The position numbers and the translations under genes are program-made. Below the pieces are notes generated by a model. That model saw only the letters and a list, made by a program, of their open reading frames with translations. It was not told where the DNA came from and did not search any database. A DNA stretch of 13,876 nt from Fimbriimonadaceae bacterium (GTDB taxonomy: Bacteria; Armatimonadota; Fimbriimonadia; Fimbriimonadales; Fimbriimonadaceae): positions 1 through 13,876 of the forward strand of contig JAIBBE010000260.1 in the NCBI GenBank assembly GCA_019694835.1. Direction: 5' to 3'. Position 1 is the stretch's first letter. Each line of letters starts with the position of its first letter. Below are positions 12,339-13,876 of this stretch, piece by piece.

Positions 12339-13876
12339 TTACTGCGTGCCAACTAGCATTTCCGCTAGCCTGCTTGGCTCCCTGCACACCACGAACTCCC
12401 ACCTGCCGAATCCACCATGGTTGTTCACCGCCCGAACCCACTTCCGTGCGGCCGTGTACTTGGCGCGATCCTGCTCCGACTCCTCGCCCTTGATCTCAAT
12501 AATCACCATCTTCTCGGCGTGGTCGTCGTCGACACGAGCGAGGAAGTCCGGGATGTACTTGTGCGTCACGCCCTGCCACTCGTAGAGGATCTCGAAGTCG
12601 AGGTGGTCGTTCTTCGCCCAGGCACGCACGGCGCTGCATTGGTCGAGCTGCCACGCCGCCTGCCCCTCTCCGAACGGACCGCTGTCGAGCACGGCGTGCG
12701 AGATGTGGCTTTTGAAGGTCCCGACCGTCGGCTTCGTCGTGCGGAACTGGACGGACGCGGTGCTGCCCGTCGGGCGGTATCGCTCGATTCGCGGGAGCAG
12801 CGGAGCCTCACCGGCCCCAGTGTCGGGCTCGATGGACTCCACGAGCCGCGAGACCACTTCGTCGCGGTACTTGGCCAGGGCGACTTCCTCGATGTGAGCA
12901 CCGGGCGCGCGTTCGATCCGCGTGTCGAGGTACTCCTGCACGATCCGCAGCACCTGCGGGAAGAGCAGGCGGGCCGCCTCGTAGGTCTTCGGCGGCGCAA
13001 ACTTCGCTCCGCTCGAGGCCTTGCCGCCCGCCAGGACCTCGGTGATGTCACGGGCGATCTCGAACGCGGTGCGCTGGAGCCGGTGCTCCTCGTAAAACTG
13101 CGCGCGCGTGAGGGTCTCCGTTCCTCCCGCCGTAGTGTCGCGCGGCGCGGGTGACGGGACCCAGCCCATCTTCGTCCGAGTCAGCACCTGGGTGGGCTCG
13201 ATCTGCGGCTCGATCCGAAGAGGCGGCACTTGAGCCACGTCGCAGCGTACGCGGGCGCGCACGTCGACTATGTAGCCCTCGACGCGCGGGAACTCGATCT
13301 CAAAACCCTTGCGGTCCGGAATCGCCTGCACCAACGTCGATGGCGGAAGCGGTGTGGCGTCCTGCCGACGCACGCCCTTCACCGGGATCACCTCGAACGG
13401 CACGCCGAAGATGTCCGCGTACTCCGGCATCAGGAGCCCCGTCGCGGGATCGACGTCGTAGTTCATGCGGCGCAGCGCCCGGCCGACGACCTGCTCGCAC
13501 AGCAGCTGCGAGGTGAACGCGCGCAGGCCGAGGATCTGCGTCACGTTCTGGGCGTCCCACCCTTCGGTCAGCATGCCCACCGAGACGACGGCCCGGATGT
13601 TCCGGCCTGGAGGGTCCTGCCCCTCGAAGCCCTCGGGCGCGCGATCGTCCGGCCACGCCGACTTCCCGATCGTCGCTGTCGTGACCCGCAACCGCTGAGC
13701 GGCGTCCTCTTTGGTGCCGCCGTCCTCGGCCTCGGCTGCGGCCAGGACCTTGGAGTCGATCCGGAACGTGTTCTCGCCGGACAGCTCGTCGATGATGTCC
13801 CCGCGCTTGAGCGCCGTCTCGATGATCTCCGACAGCGCGGTGTTGGCGGCCACGACGATCAACGCCGGCGGCACCG
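12339..13876 (-). CDS. Type III restriction-type helicase/nuclease subunit, C-terminal part
   Basis: Partial: the frame is open through the right edge, and only the last 511 residues or so are seen. The second helicase lobe is clear: ALIVVAANTALSEII, then AVVSVGMLTEGWDAQNV (superfamily 2 motif V) and LLCEQVVGRALRRM (motif VI, with the arginine finger). After a long middle region comes a C-terminal nuclease: YIPDFLARV (D443, numbered from GTG 13874) and MVIIEIKGEESEQ (E460, K462), a textbook PD-x(n)-E-x-K site. This order is that of type III restriction Res subunits; the LTEGWDA/QLLCEQVVGR wording and EYADIFGVPFEVIPV stretch recall the BPTD_3080-like restriction endonucleases. It would translocate on and cut foreign DNA by ATP hydrolysis. 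The Walker A and DEAD-box motifs and any partner methyltransferase would be to the right of the window. The gene leads the minus-strand series. Confidence 0.9.
   Translation of the reverse strand, partial: VPPALIVVAANTALSEIIETALKRGDIIDELSGENTFRIDSKVLAAAEAEDGGTKEDAAQRLRVTTATIGKSAWPDDRAPEGFEGQDPPGRNIRAVVSVGMLTEGWDAQNVTQILGLRAFTSQLLCEQVVGRALRRMNYDVDPATGLLMPEYADIFGVPFEVIPVKGVRRQDATPLPPSTLVQAIPDRKGFEIEFPRVEGYIVDVRARVRCDVAQVPPLRIEPQIEPTQVLTRTKMGWVPSPAPRDTTAGGTETLTRAQFYEEHRLQRTAFEIARDITEVLAGGKASSGAKFAPPKTYEAARLLFPQVLRIVQEYLDTRIERAPGAHIEEVALAKYRDEVVSRLVESIEPDTGAGEAPLLPRIERYRPTGSTASVQFRTTKPTVGTFKSHISHAVLDSGPFGEGQAAWQLDQCSAVRAWAKNDHLDFEILYEWQGVTHKYIPDFLARVDDDHAEKMVIIEIKGEESEQDRAKYTAARKWVRAVNNHGGFGRWEFVVCREPSRLAEMLVGTQ

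Noticed and set aside
1..13876. CRISPR array or insertion sequence
   Set aside because: No regularly spaced nucleotide repeats and no transposase-like frame (DDE or HUH) were seen on either strand.

Overview
The window is 13.9 kb of moderately to highly GC-rich bacterial accessory DNA. Nearly all protein-coding content on the right 12.8 kb reads on the minus strand. The GC-rich codon use, the long Sec-exported YD-repeat protein and the short tyrosine recombinase suggest a soil or sediment bacterium, perhaps of the Myxococcota or a neighbouring phylum. That placement is an impression from style and is not proven by any marker gene here.

Left edge (1-835): a 13-nt stretch identical to what a tRNA 3' end with CCA would look like on the minus strand (115-127) is followed, in the minus direction, by a perfect hairpin with a T-rich tail (75-103). 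Just inside this is a compact tyrosine recombinase (251-835) with all six catalytic residues. This looks like one end of an integrated element.

Centre (1009-8441, minus): a 2359-residue exported RHS/YD-repeat protein has a cysteine-rich insertion near its N-terminus, two YD-repeat blocks separated by a jelly-roll-like insertion, two Fn3-like domains, an RHS core ending in DPFGLF, and a variable C-terminal domain of 246 residues. Its stop codon overlaps the start of a 120-residue membrane-anchored protein by 10 nt. This has the form of a polymorphic toxin with its immunity protein, although neither the toxin domain nor the partner is a family I recognise.

Middle right (8442-9263): about 510 nt of gene-free DNA carrying the likely RHS promoter, then tRNA-Thr(UGU) and tRNA-Pro(UGG) four nt apart on the plus strand, then a 102-nt nested inverted repeat.

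Right (9264-13876, minus): a small exported protein of unknown function, a PD-(D/E)XK nuclease-like protein, an FRG-domain protein with a winged-helix-like N-terminus and a RanBP2-type zinc finger at its C-terminus, and the C-terminal part of a type III restriction-type helicase-nuclease that runs off the right edge. The last three, in the order Res-like > FRG-ZnF > PD-(D/E)XK, look like a defence module. No methyltransferase is visible in the window. The best candidates for undescribed biology are the RHS C-terminal domain with its overlapping partner, and the FRG-RanBP2 / PD-(D/E)XK pair beside the restriction enzyme.
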